Part shown: in pieces, positions 46,401 through 60,144 of the stretch
How the letters are laid out: each line of letters opens with the position of its first letter
Numbering within the stretch: position 1 is the stretch's first letter
DNA from: Rosellinia necatrix
Taxonomy: Eukaryota > Ascomycota > Sordariomycetes > Xylariales > Xylariaceae
DNA length: 64,000 nucleotides
Direction of reading: 5' to 3'
Assembly (NCBI GenBank): GCA_021209875.1
Contig: JAGYVD010000002.1
Span: 2,170,001 to 2,234,000 of the forward strand
Notes under the pieces: model-generated
What the model was told of the DNA's origin: nothing
What the model saw: the letters and a program-made list of their open reading frames with translations, nothing else
Database searches by the model: none
Program-made: the position numbers and the translations under genes

Positions 46401-49400
46401 TCAATAGCTGGTTGGAGAGTAGGGTTTCCCCGGGGGGGTGGAGTCGGGCCGGGTCGGGGATCGAGGATCGAGGATCGAGGATCGAGGATCGAGGATCAAG
46501 AAATTGAGACTGGTAATTAGGGGGTCGGTGATACTGGGTGGTCTAGGAGGCGGCCCTCGGGAGAGGTTGCCGGGTCGTGCTGCGCGGGGGGGCCGGAGTC
46601 CTGGTGCTGTGGATTCGTCAGACGAGCTGCTGGACTCGTCTAGACCATTTTGGCTCTGGCCTTGGTCCTGGCCCTGGCCGCGGCCATGTTCCCCGGGCGA
46701 AGCGATGTTCGCCTTTCGCATTAGCTTCTCTGCCTTGCGGAAAGCGGCTCTAGCATCTTCCGCAGCTCTCTCGGCCTTGGCCTGCCGGTTCCACATCGAA
46801 GCGTATTTCCCATTGAGCTCCAACAGCTCCTCGTGCGTCCCCTTCTCCACAATGGTGCCCTGATTAAGGACTAGAATCTGGTCTGCATGCGTGATCGTCG
46901 ACAAGCGGTGCCTACAAACTCGTGTTAGTACATACTGCCAAGAGAATACCGACCAACAGGGTCACTTACGCAATGATCAACATAGTGCGGCCCCGGCCGA
47001 TGCTGGCGAGTCGAGACTGGATCTGCTGTTCGGTATGAGAGTCTAGAGCTGAGGTGGCTTCATCCAGCATGATGATCTTCGGGTTCTTCAAAAGTGTCCG
47101 CGCGATGGCAACTCGTTGTTTCTCGCCGCCGCTCAGTCTGAGGCCACGCTCGCCCACTTTGGTCTGGTATCCGTCGGGGAACGACATGATCTTATCGTGA
47201 ATGCTAGCAGCCTGGCATGCCTGAATGATGTCTTCGTCGGAGGCATTCTGATTGGCGTATCTCAGATTGTACATGAGGGTCTCGTTGAATAGGATCGTAT
47301 CTTGCGGCACCACTCCTATGAAGCGCCGGATCGAATCAATGGTAACATCCTTAACGTTATGTCCATCCACCCGGATGTTCCCGGCCTGGCAATTGAAGTA
47401 GCGGTACAGTAGACGGAACAAGGTAGATTTTCCGCCACCAGACTCGCCGACGAGAGCGGTTGTAGTACCGGGCCGACACTCAAAGGTGAGGTTTCGCAGA
47501 GCAGGCTTTCGCTGGTCGTAGGCAAACTTTACCTTGGAGAATTCGACGTGGCCGTTGCAGGAGGTTAAGGATTGGACGCCAGGGCGGTCTACAACCGTTG
47601 GGCGCTGCTTGAAGAGCTCCAGGAGTCGTTCGCCCGAGATCATGGCCTGTTGGACAGTTCGATAGAAAGTGCCGAAGAAGTTGAGTGGGCCCTGTAGCTG
47701 ACCAAGGTAAGTGATAAGGGCAACAAAATCTCCAACTTCCCGTTGTCTCTGCGTGACTTGATAGGCACCAAACATAACTGCAGCCAGCATGCCTGTCATA
47801 AAGACTAATGACTGGTACATGTTCATTGAGCTGATACTCCACGTGACTTTGGCCTCGGCAGTCTGGAAATTCTTAATTGCAGTCCGATAGCGTTGGAATT
47901 CGAAATCCTCAGCATTGAAGTATTTGACCGTCTCGTACGAGATGATGGAGTCATTTTTGACAGCCTCTTCTTCTCGATCAGCATTTGACATGGCCCTTCG
48001 CTGATTTGCCGTTTTTGACGCGAGGCGGATGGTGAGGAGGAGGTAGTAAAATGTGACAATACAAACGATAACGGCGTAAAGGGCGTCAAATCTGATATAG
48101 AAGTAGGTAATGGCCACAAACAGGTCAACAATCATGGGGAAAACCTGGAAGGTGACCTGTTCCATAAACGAATTGACGGAAGCCCCCTTGTTAAGGGCGG
48201 ACAGCACCTCTCCAGTTCGTTTTCCGAGGTGAAAATCAAGACTGAGTGAGTGAACATGTTCAAAAGCGGAGGTAGTCAAGGCGCGATATGCATTCTGCGA
48301 AACAGGGATCCATAACATTGATCGCCACGATCCGAGCAAGCCCGATGGCCCCTGTAGTAGTTTGTATAGAATGAGGAGCCCAAGCGAAGCCCAGGGCATC
48401 TGCACCGTGTTTTCTCCGCCCGATCCAGGTTTGCGATCCGTGAGCTCGTTGGTGACAAGTCCGATCTGGTAGGGCACCATGATATTGACCCATCTCTGAA
48501 GGGCCAGCAGGACAAAGCACAGAAAAACCACTATTTGCAGGTTTGGTTTCTTGGACGGCCACATATAAGGGAAGAAAACAGAGTAACCACGGATGTATTC
48601 GATCCAAGAGGTGGGTGGGAGCTTCTCGGGGCGGTAGAAACCGGCATCTTCGTCGACCATGGCAAAGCTTGCCTCGAGATTCGCGGTGTCGTCGGGTTGT
48701 CTGGTGATGCTGGGGGTTCCGTGACTATTTGAGTGGTAACTGTCCGAGTCGGTGGTGAGAAGTGGCGTGTTCTCGTCGGCTTCAGAATTGTATTCCTGCT
48801 CGCGCTTGCATTTCTCGCGCTCTGCACGCCGATCCAGGCATGACAGCGCGACCCACACGATAACGCTGCCTGTGATCATGCACACGCGTGTGCCCGACAG
48901 ACAGAGATCAATGGCTTCCCATTTATTCATAACGTCAATGGTCACATACTTGGTCGGACCCATGTGGACCATGACTTTGTGAGGCTGGGATAGGATGATG
49001 GAGTCGCAGGCAAATATGATGATCTCCATACACATGGCAACAAACCACATGAGGAAGAACACCGGCCCCGGTTGCTGCTTCTGCTCAAAAAGCGTGATGA
49101 AGACATATAGGTACAGGAAAGCCGATCCCAGGGTGTAGACCTATCGAGGTGTCAATAAAGAGTGCCGGGGGGATGCATGGTGAAAGAAGACAATTACTGC
49201 TTTGGCCTCACCACACCACCAAGTCTTGTCACCATCTGCATTTTTCTCGATCAGTGCACGGGTGGCAATAACTGCACCCTGACTGACAAAGGTGAGAGTG
49301 ACTGCGGTGTAGAGGCATTGGAAGAGGGCCCGGATAGCGGGAGAGAATCTTCCCTCGGACTCTTGGGACTTGTCAATGCGTCGCTTCTTGGTGGCAGGTA

Positions 49401-49587
49401 GGGGTCTGCCCCCCGGACCGGTAACGGTAGGGACAACGACATCTCCTCTGATGTTGGCGGTGTATATGGAGTAGATGGCACCGAAGAGCAGCAGAATGAG
49501 CAGGAGCAAGCCCGAGTACAAATACTGTGTGGCGCTCAGCACGTCCTGCACCATGCTGCCGTTTGATCCCACGACAAACACGGCCAT
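46401..49587 (-). CDS. hmt1: HMT1/ABCB6-type half-size ABC transporter
   Basis: Three exons, 49587-49198, 49140-46970 and 46911-46401, give 1023 aa; introns are 57 and 58 nt. An N-terminal extra membrane domain (about the first 250 residues, several hydrophobic segments) precedes a type IV ABC membrane domain ([14 protein letters not shown] run [29 protein letters not shown]). The nucleotide-binding domain is complete: Walker [10 protein letters not shown] (about 695), Q-loop VVPQD, signature LSGGEKQR (about 795), Walker [13 protein letters not shown] (about 820) and H-loop AHRLST across the last splice. This layout matches fission yeast Hmt1, which moves phytochelatin/glutathione-metal conjugates into the vacuole, and human ABCB6. 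The substrate here is inferred. After KYASMWNRQ the tail is a charged helix, then low-complexity sequence; the last part is encoded by a 7-bp minisatellite (46458-46498) giving a repeated [14 protein letters not shown]. Confidence 0.93.
46458..46498. repeat. 7-bp minisatellite GGATCGA inside the HMT1 C-terminal coding region
   Basis: Six tandem copies of GGATCGA, all within the final exon. Three 7-bp units make seven codons, so the encoded peptide repeats every seven residues. Confidence 0.92.
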
Positions 49588-50482
49588 TTTAGACTGTTGG
49601 CGAACGAATCAGCATGTCGAGCCGGGCAAAGCAAGGCAACAAGTGAGCAGCATGTGCGCAATGCGTGCAAAACGAAATGCACATAAACAATAAAACAATA
49701 AAACAATAAAAATGAAAATGAAAATAAAGATGGAACGGCCGGCACGATCGCACTGCATGCTGCAAGGTAGGTGTGACATACATACATTGTTATCAACGAC
49801 GGTCCTGCAACAGGTTCATGTCTGCACCGACCACGACCTCGACCACGATCACCGGCGCCAATGGGTGCCCTCGTCGTTGCTGCTTCGCTCCTTGTGTCGA
49901 AGCGTGGGAGGAGGCAATGGGGGAGGGAGGGGGGAGTATTCCTCCCAAGAAGTGAGAGATAGATAGATGGGCGGAAGCAGGTGAAGTGCCTACCAATGCT
50001 AGATAGATGCAGGTCCAATTAGTACTGTGAGAGAGAAAAAAACCCAGGCTGGCTCAGACCATTGGTTGGTGGGGCAGGCAAGGTCATAGGACGGGGTACT
50101 ATTAGTTAGTGGCAAAGCGACACCGCTGCTGCGCGGACGGACCCAGAGCTACTAACTAATAATAATAGGGACAATGAATTGACAGGCCAGGACTCGTTCC
50201 GGGCGAGATCAGCAGTCGGAAGCTCACCGAAAAAGTATAGTGCCGCCACGAGACGGTGACCAGCACAAAATCGACGGACGGGGTGAATGTGGATTTTGGA
50301 GGAGGAGGGGGGCGTGTGGGTGTGAATGTGGACGTGAATGTGGGTGATGGGTAGCAAACCAACAGAAATCGCAAATCGATCCCAGGAGAAGGACAATCAG
50401 ACAGGGCAAAGAGAGGGAGGGAAGACTAGGATGATAAATGAAGGGGGAAACACGTAAAATAAAAAGAGACGGGTAGGTAGAG

Positions 50483-50740
50483 TGAAGGCAAGTAGGTAGG
50501 TAAGTAAGTAAGTAAGTGTGAGTAAGTAAATAGGTTAAGTAAGTGAGAGGTAGAGGTAGTCCAGGTACGTAGGTAAGTAGGTAGTCAAAGGGATGTATAG
50601 ACGTATACCTAGATAGATGTATGTATGTATGTATGTATGTATGTATGTATGGATTGTATGCATGCAGTCAAGGTAGGTACGTCGTTAAAGCAGTCAGGTA
50701 GGTAAGGTAGGTAGGTAGGTAGGTAGGTAGGTTAGAAGAG
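50483..50740. repeat. GTAG / GTAA / GTAT tetranucleotide zone
   Basis: Blocks of GTAG, GTAA and a perfect GTAT block (about 50619-50650) recur over 250 bp, with only short unique spacers. Confidence 0.85.
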
Positions 50741-53700
50741 GTAGAAAACGTTGCCTGTACGTACCTATGTCTGGTATCACCCAAGGCGTGCGTATACCCG
50801 TCAATTAACCACCGAACTCGAGCACAGGACGAGGATGAGCTGCAATTAGACCGAGATTCAAGGATCTGGCATCCGGAATTCAAGCACCGCCGGATAACTC
50901 AGGGTTCCGTGGTGTAGGCGTGGATGTGGATGTACAAGTAGATTTGGGCGAGGATGTAGACGCAGTTGTGGATGAGATGGATGAGATGGATGTGGGATGT
51001 GGATGTAGAGTGGATATGGGATGTGGATGTAGTAGTATGTAGATGTGGGTATAGGCAGTTATGGGAAGGGGTGTGTGTGTACTTTGTTAGTTTTGTGTGT
51101 GTGGTACGTAGTTGGCTAGGTGTGGAGGGGGATATAGATGTCAAGGTCAGGTGGTATATGTCTTGCTCGCCTGCGAGATCCAGTCTAAGATACCTAGTCC
51201 AGATGCCCAGTCTAGATAACTTAAGTAGTCTAGAAACATACAAGTCGGCGGCCCAGAGACCTAAGATGGGTAATGTAGTCTGGATACGCTTGGTAAGGTA
51301 TTTAGAGGTAGGTAGGTAAGGACAGTAGGCGAGGAAGGCAAGATAGGTACGAAGGTACGTAGGTAGGTAGTTAAGCGACTCGACTCGACCCGACCCGACT
51401 AACACATAAGCACATCCCAACGGACAAGGTCAAGATCGGTATCTGTGCCTTTTTCGAGGCCAGCCTGGCGAATTCTGCAGAGTGCTTGACAGGCGCGTCG
51501 GCAGAACACGGCGACATGGGACGTGAAGTAGATAAGCAGGTAAGGGTTTGTCAAAAGAAGCTAGAGGCGGTGCGGTTGACGCGGTTGAGGTGGGTAAGGG
51601 GGTAAGAGAGGCAGGGAGTAGAGGTGTAAAGGCAAGGTATAAGCGTGAAAGGAGTCGAGTGGACGGAGGGAGGGAGGGAGAAAAGAAAAGAAAAAAAAAA
51701 AAAAAGTCAAGAAGAGGACCCCGGCGGCTGTAAGTAACCCAGGGAAGAGAACTCGGAGAAGAGATAATGACAGCGGACTCAAGTCATCCGGGCCGCCATT
51801 GCTCGCTGTACTGTTGTTGGCAAAAAGGGTGCACGAGGAGAGCGGGATAGAACAACGAGGTGTATCTGTCTAGTATAGGTAGCATTGTATGACATGGTAT
51901 AAAGTTCGTTGTAATATGACAGCCGCCGTCATATCAACTGCGAACAGACATTCACCACGGCCTTGTCCCGTATGCGGTGCGGAATTCGCAGTGCATGTAG
52001 CTCCGGTAACATGTCATGGGCCGCAGCTCCTTTGGCGGCAATGGTGTAAGCGTCGACCTTGGCTAGAGGACGTGCAGACAAGAATACAAGGGATACACAC
52101 ATATCCCAAATATAACCGTCACCCTGAACCTGTCTCATTTTCCCCCTCCATTATCCTTTTTGGCTGTCATCCAGCTACACGAGTACGTACGAAGGCAAAA
52201 CCCGGCCAGCTTCATCTGCCGAATAAGCAGAGCCACGGGGATCCAGAGGATAGGTAGATCGACACTTACACGCTGAGCCCAAAGGACAGAGACAACACCA
52301 TAAGGAAGGACAGGGAAGGGGGACAAAAAAAAATGCCGAAATGAGACAAAAAGAAACTAAAAGCTGAATTGAAGCTTGAGAGTACCTCGGGTGTATGTAG
52401 AGAGACACACATAGAGGGATGGACGGACGGACGGAGGAAGGGAGATACGTGTATGAACCGATGGCGCAACCCCGTTACCCGCGATCCGCAACAACATACC
52501 AGCCCTGGAATCTATCTACCTGCCCGAGGTCTGAGGCCGATGATGCATGACACTTGCTACCTGCCTCTGTACATGAGAAACACAATAGTTACATGGAGAG
52601 GTTCCGGTTCTAGTATCCGCACAGAACAGTCGGCGATGGATGGGCCAAACGGCTCGCAGCCTTTTTTCCTCACCGCCCGTTTGGAGTACTACCAGTAGTG
52701 GCTGTCCTCAAAGCGAAGGGAACACCGGGCTGCCCTTGTGATTGATGCGGCATGCATGCATAGGAGGATGAAGCATAAGCACCGACGATGCCTATACCGG
52801 TACTACTACCTATTTTGTCTTTTTTTTGTATGGACCAGACGGGCTTAGACAGGGGAGCCAGGTGTTTTGGCGCGTCTGGTCCCGCGGGAGATTTTAATTA
52901 TTATTTTTTCTCTCCCTCTTTTTTTTTTTTTCCTCCCGAGGCGAAGGAAAAAAAAAAAAAAGACTAGAGGTGGGGTAGATAGTAACTTGTTGTCAAGGCG
53001 CAGGATCTGTGTATGTAAGTACCTATTGTCCCGGTCGTGCGCTGTACTTATTCCGTACTTATTGGCTGTGGATAGGAGGATATATAGAGAATCCAGGCCA
53101 AGGTGATGATTAGCCGCAAACCCAAGATGTCTTGAATCATTTCTTGTCAGTTAGTATCAGGGGTGTGTAGTTAATGCTATAGGCAGTGTATCTATATATA
53201 TATACGTATATATAGAGAGAGGTAGTATAACCATGGTCCCCCAAACCCACCGCCCTCGTTGTCGCACTCAGGCGTCGATCGATTTGAGGCGATGTTTTTT
53301 ATGCCACCAAAAGTGAGCTGTCAGTTCGCCTGTCAGCCGATGGTAGCCCAAAATCCGGGAAGCCGGGCGGTTGCATCGTGGCAGCAGGAGTGGTGGTCTA
53401 AGTAAGTACCTGGGTATCTGTCGGTATCCAAGTACCACATGTACCCTGCGTGGAAGGTAAAAATAGTGCATTTGTGCTCCGAATAGTACAGTTTTGAAAT
53501 GTCAGGTGGACATTCAGTGACCTCTTCTTACCTGCCTAGCTGCTTCGGCATGAGGTACCTGCGCACCCTCCCTCCCATCAAGGTGTGCGGTATAGTAGTA
53601 GTATAGGAGCCAGACAGCAACCTAGGGAGTGGTACCTGCCGACGGAAGTTGCTTACCTACCTATAATACCGGGATATATTAGTCGAGATCGGGGTAGCCA

Positions 53701-54591
53701 ATCTATCTCAGCATTGGATCCAATACCACAGCTCGAGGTTAACCAGCCCGACTATATGCCATTAAGCCATAAGCATTTACAACCAATTGCAACTAACACA
53801 ACACAACCCTGCCAATGAGTGAAAGAGAGAGAAAAACTTAACCGAAACACTTGGCATTCACAATTTACTGTTGTTCCTGATTGACGAGGATGCATATAAT
53901 TGGCGATGTCGCATCTATAGGAAAAGGTCATTTGATCGTGGCTGCCCAGAAGTGCTTACTTCAAAACACAAGAGCTTGATATGGTGATACATACTAGCAG
54001 TAGTACTATGTACACCATGTTGGGCTCGGTATTTCGGTAAGGTACCTTAGGTAGGGTAGCTTAGGCGAACTCCTACCTACCTAGGTAGGTATGTGCCACT
54101 CCCAGGAAGTCACGTGTGTGTGGATGGATCGGTATTACGCAGGTTATGTAGGTACAGTAATTATTAGGTTAGGTAGGTTAGGTATATGTGTATATTACAA
54201 CTTCCTCCATTGGCACCTTCGCGGCGCCTTTGAGGAAGTCTGGGTAGCCCGCCCACGTCGTTAAACCCACGCTTGACGCCTCTTGCTCATGGTTACCACG
54301 TGTAACCATAATAAGGCTTCTGTGTAACTGCCTTCTAGCACGCATGTGAGCAAGATTGGAAATCCGATCTTATATATAAATGCTTGGCGATATACAGCAC
54401 GGCACTACTTGTACACTAGTAGGAAAGTGTACCTAGGTAGGTAATACTAGTAAATTACTACATCCTCAGGTCGGTGCACTAGCGCGTTCCCAAGTGTGCA
54501 CCAAGTGTCATAGACTGGGAACCAATTAAACTAAGTGGAGACATGTACATATGGAAAAAGTGCACGGCCGGGTCTAGGTGGGCAGTAAATA

Positions 54592-54640
54592 CAGTACTAC
54601 CGTAGTACTAAGAGCACCTTGCTTAAGTACTACGGTACTG
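54592..54640. repeat. Imperfect inverted repeat (hairpin)
   Basis: CAGTACTACCGTAGTACT at 54592-54609 can pair with AGTACTACGGTACTG at 54626-54640, apart from a 3-nt bulge, leaving a 16-nt loop. Confidence 0.75.
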
Positions 54641-55399
54641 CGTGAACAAGTACCAGGTAGTGTCTACTGGATAACCTATCTACCTACCTACCTACCTAAG
54701 TAGGTACTTTATGTGTGTTTAGTTAGGATGCCTACCTACTAGGTAGGTAGGTGGCTAATTGGTACCCAAAAGTGTGCCTATTGTATTGACACACTACCTA
54801 GTTACCTGGTAGGTAGTTAGCGACTAAATTAGGTGGCACTGGTATGTAGGTGTTCCTAGAATATGGATAGGTAATAAGTGTATGTATGTGAGCGCTATAG
54901 GATGCACCACAGAGTCAGTAACTCGGCGTTACATGAACCTTTGTTTCTAGGTATTCGTTGGTTGCAAGGATATCTTATCTCATGTAGGTAGGTATAGTAC
55001 CAACGGTTGTGTAACTTACCGCTGGTCAATTCCCCCTTCCCCAAAAATTCCCCATCCTCTCCCCCCTCCTCCCTCTCCCCCATTCTCCAAACTACCGGGC
55101 AGCTTGGGGGGTTCTGCAGCGTTGCGCCTGCCGTTGGTGGTGCTGTGCGACCTTGGTATACCCTCGTCTCGATTGGCACCCCGACCTGATTGGGTTGCGC
55201 AGGAGGCCCTGTCCCGACTCCCCGACCCCGACTCCCAAACAACCTAGGTAGGTAACTATAACATGTACTATATATCTCGCATCCGACTTAGATATCTGAT
55301 CCCACCCCGGCCTATTGTTCCCTTTGGGCTTTGACATTCTGAGATCCCGACTCTTTGACCTCAACCCTGGATATCCCTCGCTCTGTTCGACCAGGGCCA

Positions 55400-56168
55400 T
55401 GCCGACGGCCAACTACAGCCAAGCGACCTCCGGGCACGTCTCCGCGCACGCGAGGGAGGCATTTCGCATCATCCATCGGTTGTTAACGCACCTGGTGTGG
55501 TATTGAGGACCCGATACACCGACTCGTGGCCCTCGGCGGACAGCAGCTGGACGGACGGGCAGGCCAGCCTGGTGTTGGGCATCATATGATAGCGCTGACC
55601 CCGACCAACATAGCAGCTCTGCTGTTGTATACCGTCATCTCACGTCTTCAGGCGTCATAGACAATCGTATCTCTCCCTTCCTCATAAGAGCTAGTGTGAA
55701 CCACTCCAATATTGGCGTGCCAGCTCATCAGGTCGACGGTTTACCGCTTCCCAGCGGTGTCAGCTGCTGAGGCGGCTTCAATACCAATGGAGCCACTTGT
55801 CTCTCTCCGTATCTCTTGACCTAGTGAATCCACTCGCATTCTAATTCTCGACGCGTATGGATGGCAGTTCTATTTCTCCGCCGTTAGATCCTGGCATCGC
55901 CCTATTCGTTTGGGTTTCCAGACTTGGGGTGAACTACTGGCATATTGTAGTTGATCGCCGGCGTCGACGTCCCGACGGCGTTAATCCGGCAGCCATGCCA
56001 AGCTTTTGTGCGCTTGGTGCTGGGTAGTATAGCGCAGCAGCACAGCAGAGGCAACTTTGCGGCCCCCTCGTCAATCGCTCCACGACCAGCTTGATCCATG
56101 AACCGAGCTGACCATGCGTCGCGGAACGGGGGCTCGTGGAAATCCATGATCTTTTCCACGCTGAACAT
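55400..56168 (-). pseudogene. Possible decayed gene, family not recognised
   Basis: Minus-strand frames here read like protein in pieces. A start-like block at 56168 has MDFHEPPFRDAWSARFMDQA. After a change of frame comes IRRETSGSIGIEAASAADTA, then LMSWHANIGVVHTSSYEEGR and DTIVYDA. These are interrupted by TAG, TAA and TGA codons. No intron arrangement removes the stops and no family is recognised, so chance open frames remain possible. Confidence 0.2.
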
Positions 56169-59100
56169 GGTATAGTACCCAGCCCACGGCCGTCCGGTAG
56201 TGCCGAGCCCTCACCGGCTTCGAATCAAACGCTGGCTACGTTTCGCTTGTTTCGTCCCGAAAACCGTCGCGCCTGCCCGCTTTTCCTTGGCCGCGTCTTG
56301 GCGTGCCTGACCGATTACTCCATTTGGATTGCACTTGTACCGGTTGGGCGATCGGTCAAGAGAGCGAGCAGAGTAAGTGTCTCGCAGCAGCGGGAGCTAA
56401 GAGCTTGCACGCAGCAACCGAACTGCTGCCGTAAATGGTCTTCATACATATAGCCGCAGTTCTCACGAAAATACATCCATGAAAGCCCCGTCTAGCGACT
56501 GCTACGGCGGCAGCATCCAATTCCCTGGACAAGGAAGCGACACTCGGTCCTCCCACACTGCAGCAGCATGGACATCGACTACACTACACTACACCTCGCG
56601 CCCCTTGTCGACTCTGCCTATAGGGCTTGCACACATCGTACATCCTCGCGCGAGAAGTCGATAGCGGGCGCACCAACTCAGCCAGCTCGAGGCTGAACGA
56701 TGACATGACGCCCGGTTCCATCGTTAAGAGCGCCGTCGCCTACACTACGAGCCACATATAGATCTCTCCCCTCCCGTTACTAGTTATCGCGAATAACCAT
56801 TGGGTACGTGTGCAGTTCGGAGCTGCGTCTGGCTGGGGACGTAAATACACGGATATACATGCAGTGTCACGGATCGGCTGATGGGGAACTAACAGCGAAG
56901 AGTGCTAGGGTTGGTATTTCTGCTCGCATGTTTCATGCCATGTTACCTGCATCTGGGCAAGTCGGCCCAGAACGGGTGCATGGATGAATTTCTCTTAGGG
57001 CATCTGTGGTTAAGACTGACGAGGTCCCGTCCGCTACGACGTCTTTCGGAGAAGATTCCCGAATTCGGCGTTGTCACGGATTATGTCATGCAGCTGCGGG
57101 CCAACGACGCGTGCGCACTGCTCGTGTCAGATGTGCCTGCATGTTTGTAGGTAAGCGTCTCAGAGCGTAGACGGGTTCTAACCAGTTAGTACTATAAGGC
57201 TGAAACTAGACACCAGCGCACGTCCAAGTAAATCACCAATGTCTTCGACGGGGAGGTATTATAGGGATTAGGTTACCTTGGGCACGGATGTGAACTATCA
57301 TTTACTCTATTTAGCAACTGACGTACATACTATCTGTCTACGTTCAGAAGCTGTCCACGTCATCCCCCCAGCTGCCATTATGGAATATCGGGGCTGGGGG
57401 CCGCTGCCCAGCCTACTATCCATAGGGCATACAGTGACATTAACGCCTAATCAAGATTTAGTCAGGCATCTCCGCCGTACCAGAAAAACCACAGAAAAAA
57501 ACCCCACGCATGCATAGAGAGAGCAAAATAGGGGTTGTGTGTGGTTTTCTGCTACGCCGGGTCTGAGTCGGAGGGTTTCCACTGGCTCCAGATTTACCTA
57601 CGCCACAGCAGGGCTCTCGGAAACCTAATCGAAAGGGCCCTTTCCTGTAAAAAATAGGCTCGGGATGCTTGGACACTCTCTCATCGATATCCGGGGTGGA
57701 TTAGGGCTCACACGACTTTGCAAAGCAACTTCGCGACTCCATCAATAACTTATGAAGTATAAAACAAACTGTACGTCCCATTCGGAATCGGAACGCCTAC
57801 TACGATGTCAGATTTCCTCGCCTGTGTATCAGGTGAAGATAGACAGTTTCTCCTATTGATCTTCGGGGTCTAGACCCATTGTGAATATCTGTGGGCGTAT
57901 ACTACTCCCGAGGTAGTACTATTATACCCACGGTTCAGCTTTATACCTGCCACTTTGGTCCAGTGCCAAAATTTTATTATCTCTGCTCCATAACAACAAT
58001 AAGTTGGAGATGATATAGACATCTAGTGACAGGCATCTTTAAACGGCTAAACAATTTCATGCCTGGATAGCTTGAATGGCATATCCTCTGTACACTAGAA
58101 TAACTAACATTACAGGGAATATGTTCACAGTTTATGGATCAATGCCGTCACACATCAGGATCTCCTATTCAACCCAAAGATCCCAGAGGCAATGCGAGCG
58201 TCTGTCTCCCCGCAGCTGATTGGACAATGCTATAAAATTTACTAGCTTACGCTCGGTCGATTGAAAAAGACATCAGCCTACAGCCGCAAACCATAGAGGA
58301 CTCCGGCCGAGAGCACCTCCGTCCCATCACCACGCTAGGGATCAATTATATTGACTGGTTAAGAAACGGTAAGCCTGTCTATGAAGACTTAGATATATAA
58401 CTTTTTTTTTTTTGCAGGAAATAATCGCCCTCACGATCCCGACGATCAGAAAAGATAGCCCATAAAACCCATAATTAGCAAAGAGATGGTTAGCAGCATT
58501 GAATGATACCTGGACTAGTATCAGGCTCCAGCGAACCCTAGTGGCTCTTATCCGGCGGTATAGTGGCATGGCAAGGCTAAAAATGAAGTGCTTTTGATTT
58601 ATCAAATGATTAACTGATACAACGCCCAGGAACGCGCATCGCTTCTAACCTATTTTTCCAACGAGCTGAACCATCTCGTTCCCGTTTCAACCGGCCTGTC
58701 CCCGGATAGTCTAGAATCCGGCATCTGATGATTTGTAACCTATCAAATCGGATGAGAACAACTCGATGGTTTCGTGGCACTATGAAGACATGAACTGTTC
58801 CAGAGTGCCTTCTCTCGCTTACATAATGGGCTAAATTCGTGACCGGGAAAATCCAATCAGCCACCGCCACCACGCGGCAAAGAACGCCGGATATCAATAT
58901 AGTGTGGCACGGCATTTCCTAGACCCGACATGTACCTTGAATAAGGCCAGGGGAATTGGAATAAGCGCATATGATCTTTCCGGGGGCGAGGGTGGGTGGC
59001 GTGCGGTGGCGTTTGGCTGTGGACGCTGCCGTGGCTATCCGACGAGAGGATCCGAACTCTACGACGGCCCCCCGGCCTGCGCATCCCATTCTCCCCCATC

Positions 59101-60102
59101 CCCTGCGAGCCTCTCCCTATCTAGCCTCGCAAACACGGTGTGTTGCGGGACCGCCAGGTGGGCTTTTGGACGGGCTGTCACTCCACGCCCCAGCGTGTTA
59201 CGAGTCGGCCAATGTCGCCGATGGCGTGTCGCGGATCGTGGATCGTGTGTTGCGGCAGACCCGGGTCCACAAAGCAGCAGAGACCGGGAACACGTGCTCT
59301 GGGAGAGATGCCCACCTAGGTTAGGTATGTATCTAGTTTTCCCCCATCGGCGTAACCCCAATATCAAGCTTCTTTGCCACTTCCTCTTTGAGCCTGTTGC
59401 AGTAGGGGATTCGGCTGAGGTCTCGACTCCCGGTCTGCCGGGAACTACTGCAATGCAGAATATCGATACCCACCCCAAGCCGGAGCAATATCGCCAGCGT
59501 CGCTTAGCTCGGGGACCCAAGTGCTACCATCGCCGCGGAGTGCATGTGATGTTCCCCCCTCCCTCCCCTTCGGTAGCAGGCTGGGTGTATTCATCCCACC
59601 ATACCATCTGCCAACTGCTACCTCAGATCGAATGTAGCATGCAGTGATTCGCCTGTGGATGATGCTGTGTATGCTGGGGGGATGTAAGCTGGGGAGAAGG
59701 GGAGGGGAAGGGGTGGTGGTGGAATGTATGCTGGGGGATGTCTGCTTGGGGATGTACATATGCTGGGGAGCTAGACGTACAGGCAACCGACCAGTTCTCG
59801 TTCGTATCCCTACGTGACCCTGGCCGGGTTCTGGTTTGCCAGAATCTGGCGCAGCCCATGCATGATAAGACCAGTTAGTTGCCGAGCTGTCTGACTCGTG
59901 CTCTGCTTGTGGTACAAATCGTATGCCTCTACCCGACCGAAGCGCTCGTTCGTTCGTTCATTCATTCAGTTCTCCCACAATCCCCACATTGTCCATCCGG
60001 CTGCTGTCATCCTGCCAGCCCGGCTTCGAGGCGAAGGGCAACGGTTCGCTTCAGGGCACTCGGCCGGCTCTCTTCTATCACAGCTCTGACGCCTCTGATG
60101 AT

Positions 60103-60144
60103 ATGTCCTACTGTCCCGGAGGCATGTCCTACTGTCCCGGAGGC
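60103..60144. repeat. Perfect 21-bp tandem duplication
   Basis: Two identical adjacent copies beginning ATGTCCTACTGTCCC, at 60103-60123 and 60124-60144. Confidence 0.92.

Noticed and set aside
51889..52257. 122-codon frame with CPVCGAEF
   Set aside because: A single CxxC motif, no second metal-binding pair, and no support on either side.
58904..59647. 247-codon plus-strand frame
   Set aside because: Composition looks non-coding, with Arg/Gly/Pro-rich chance translation; opposite frames are also open, as in GC-rich DNA.
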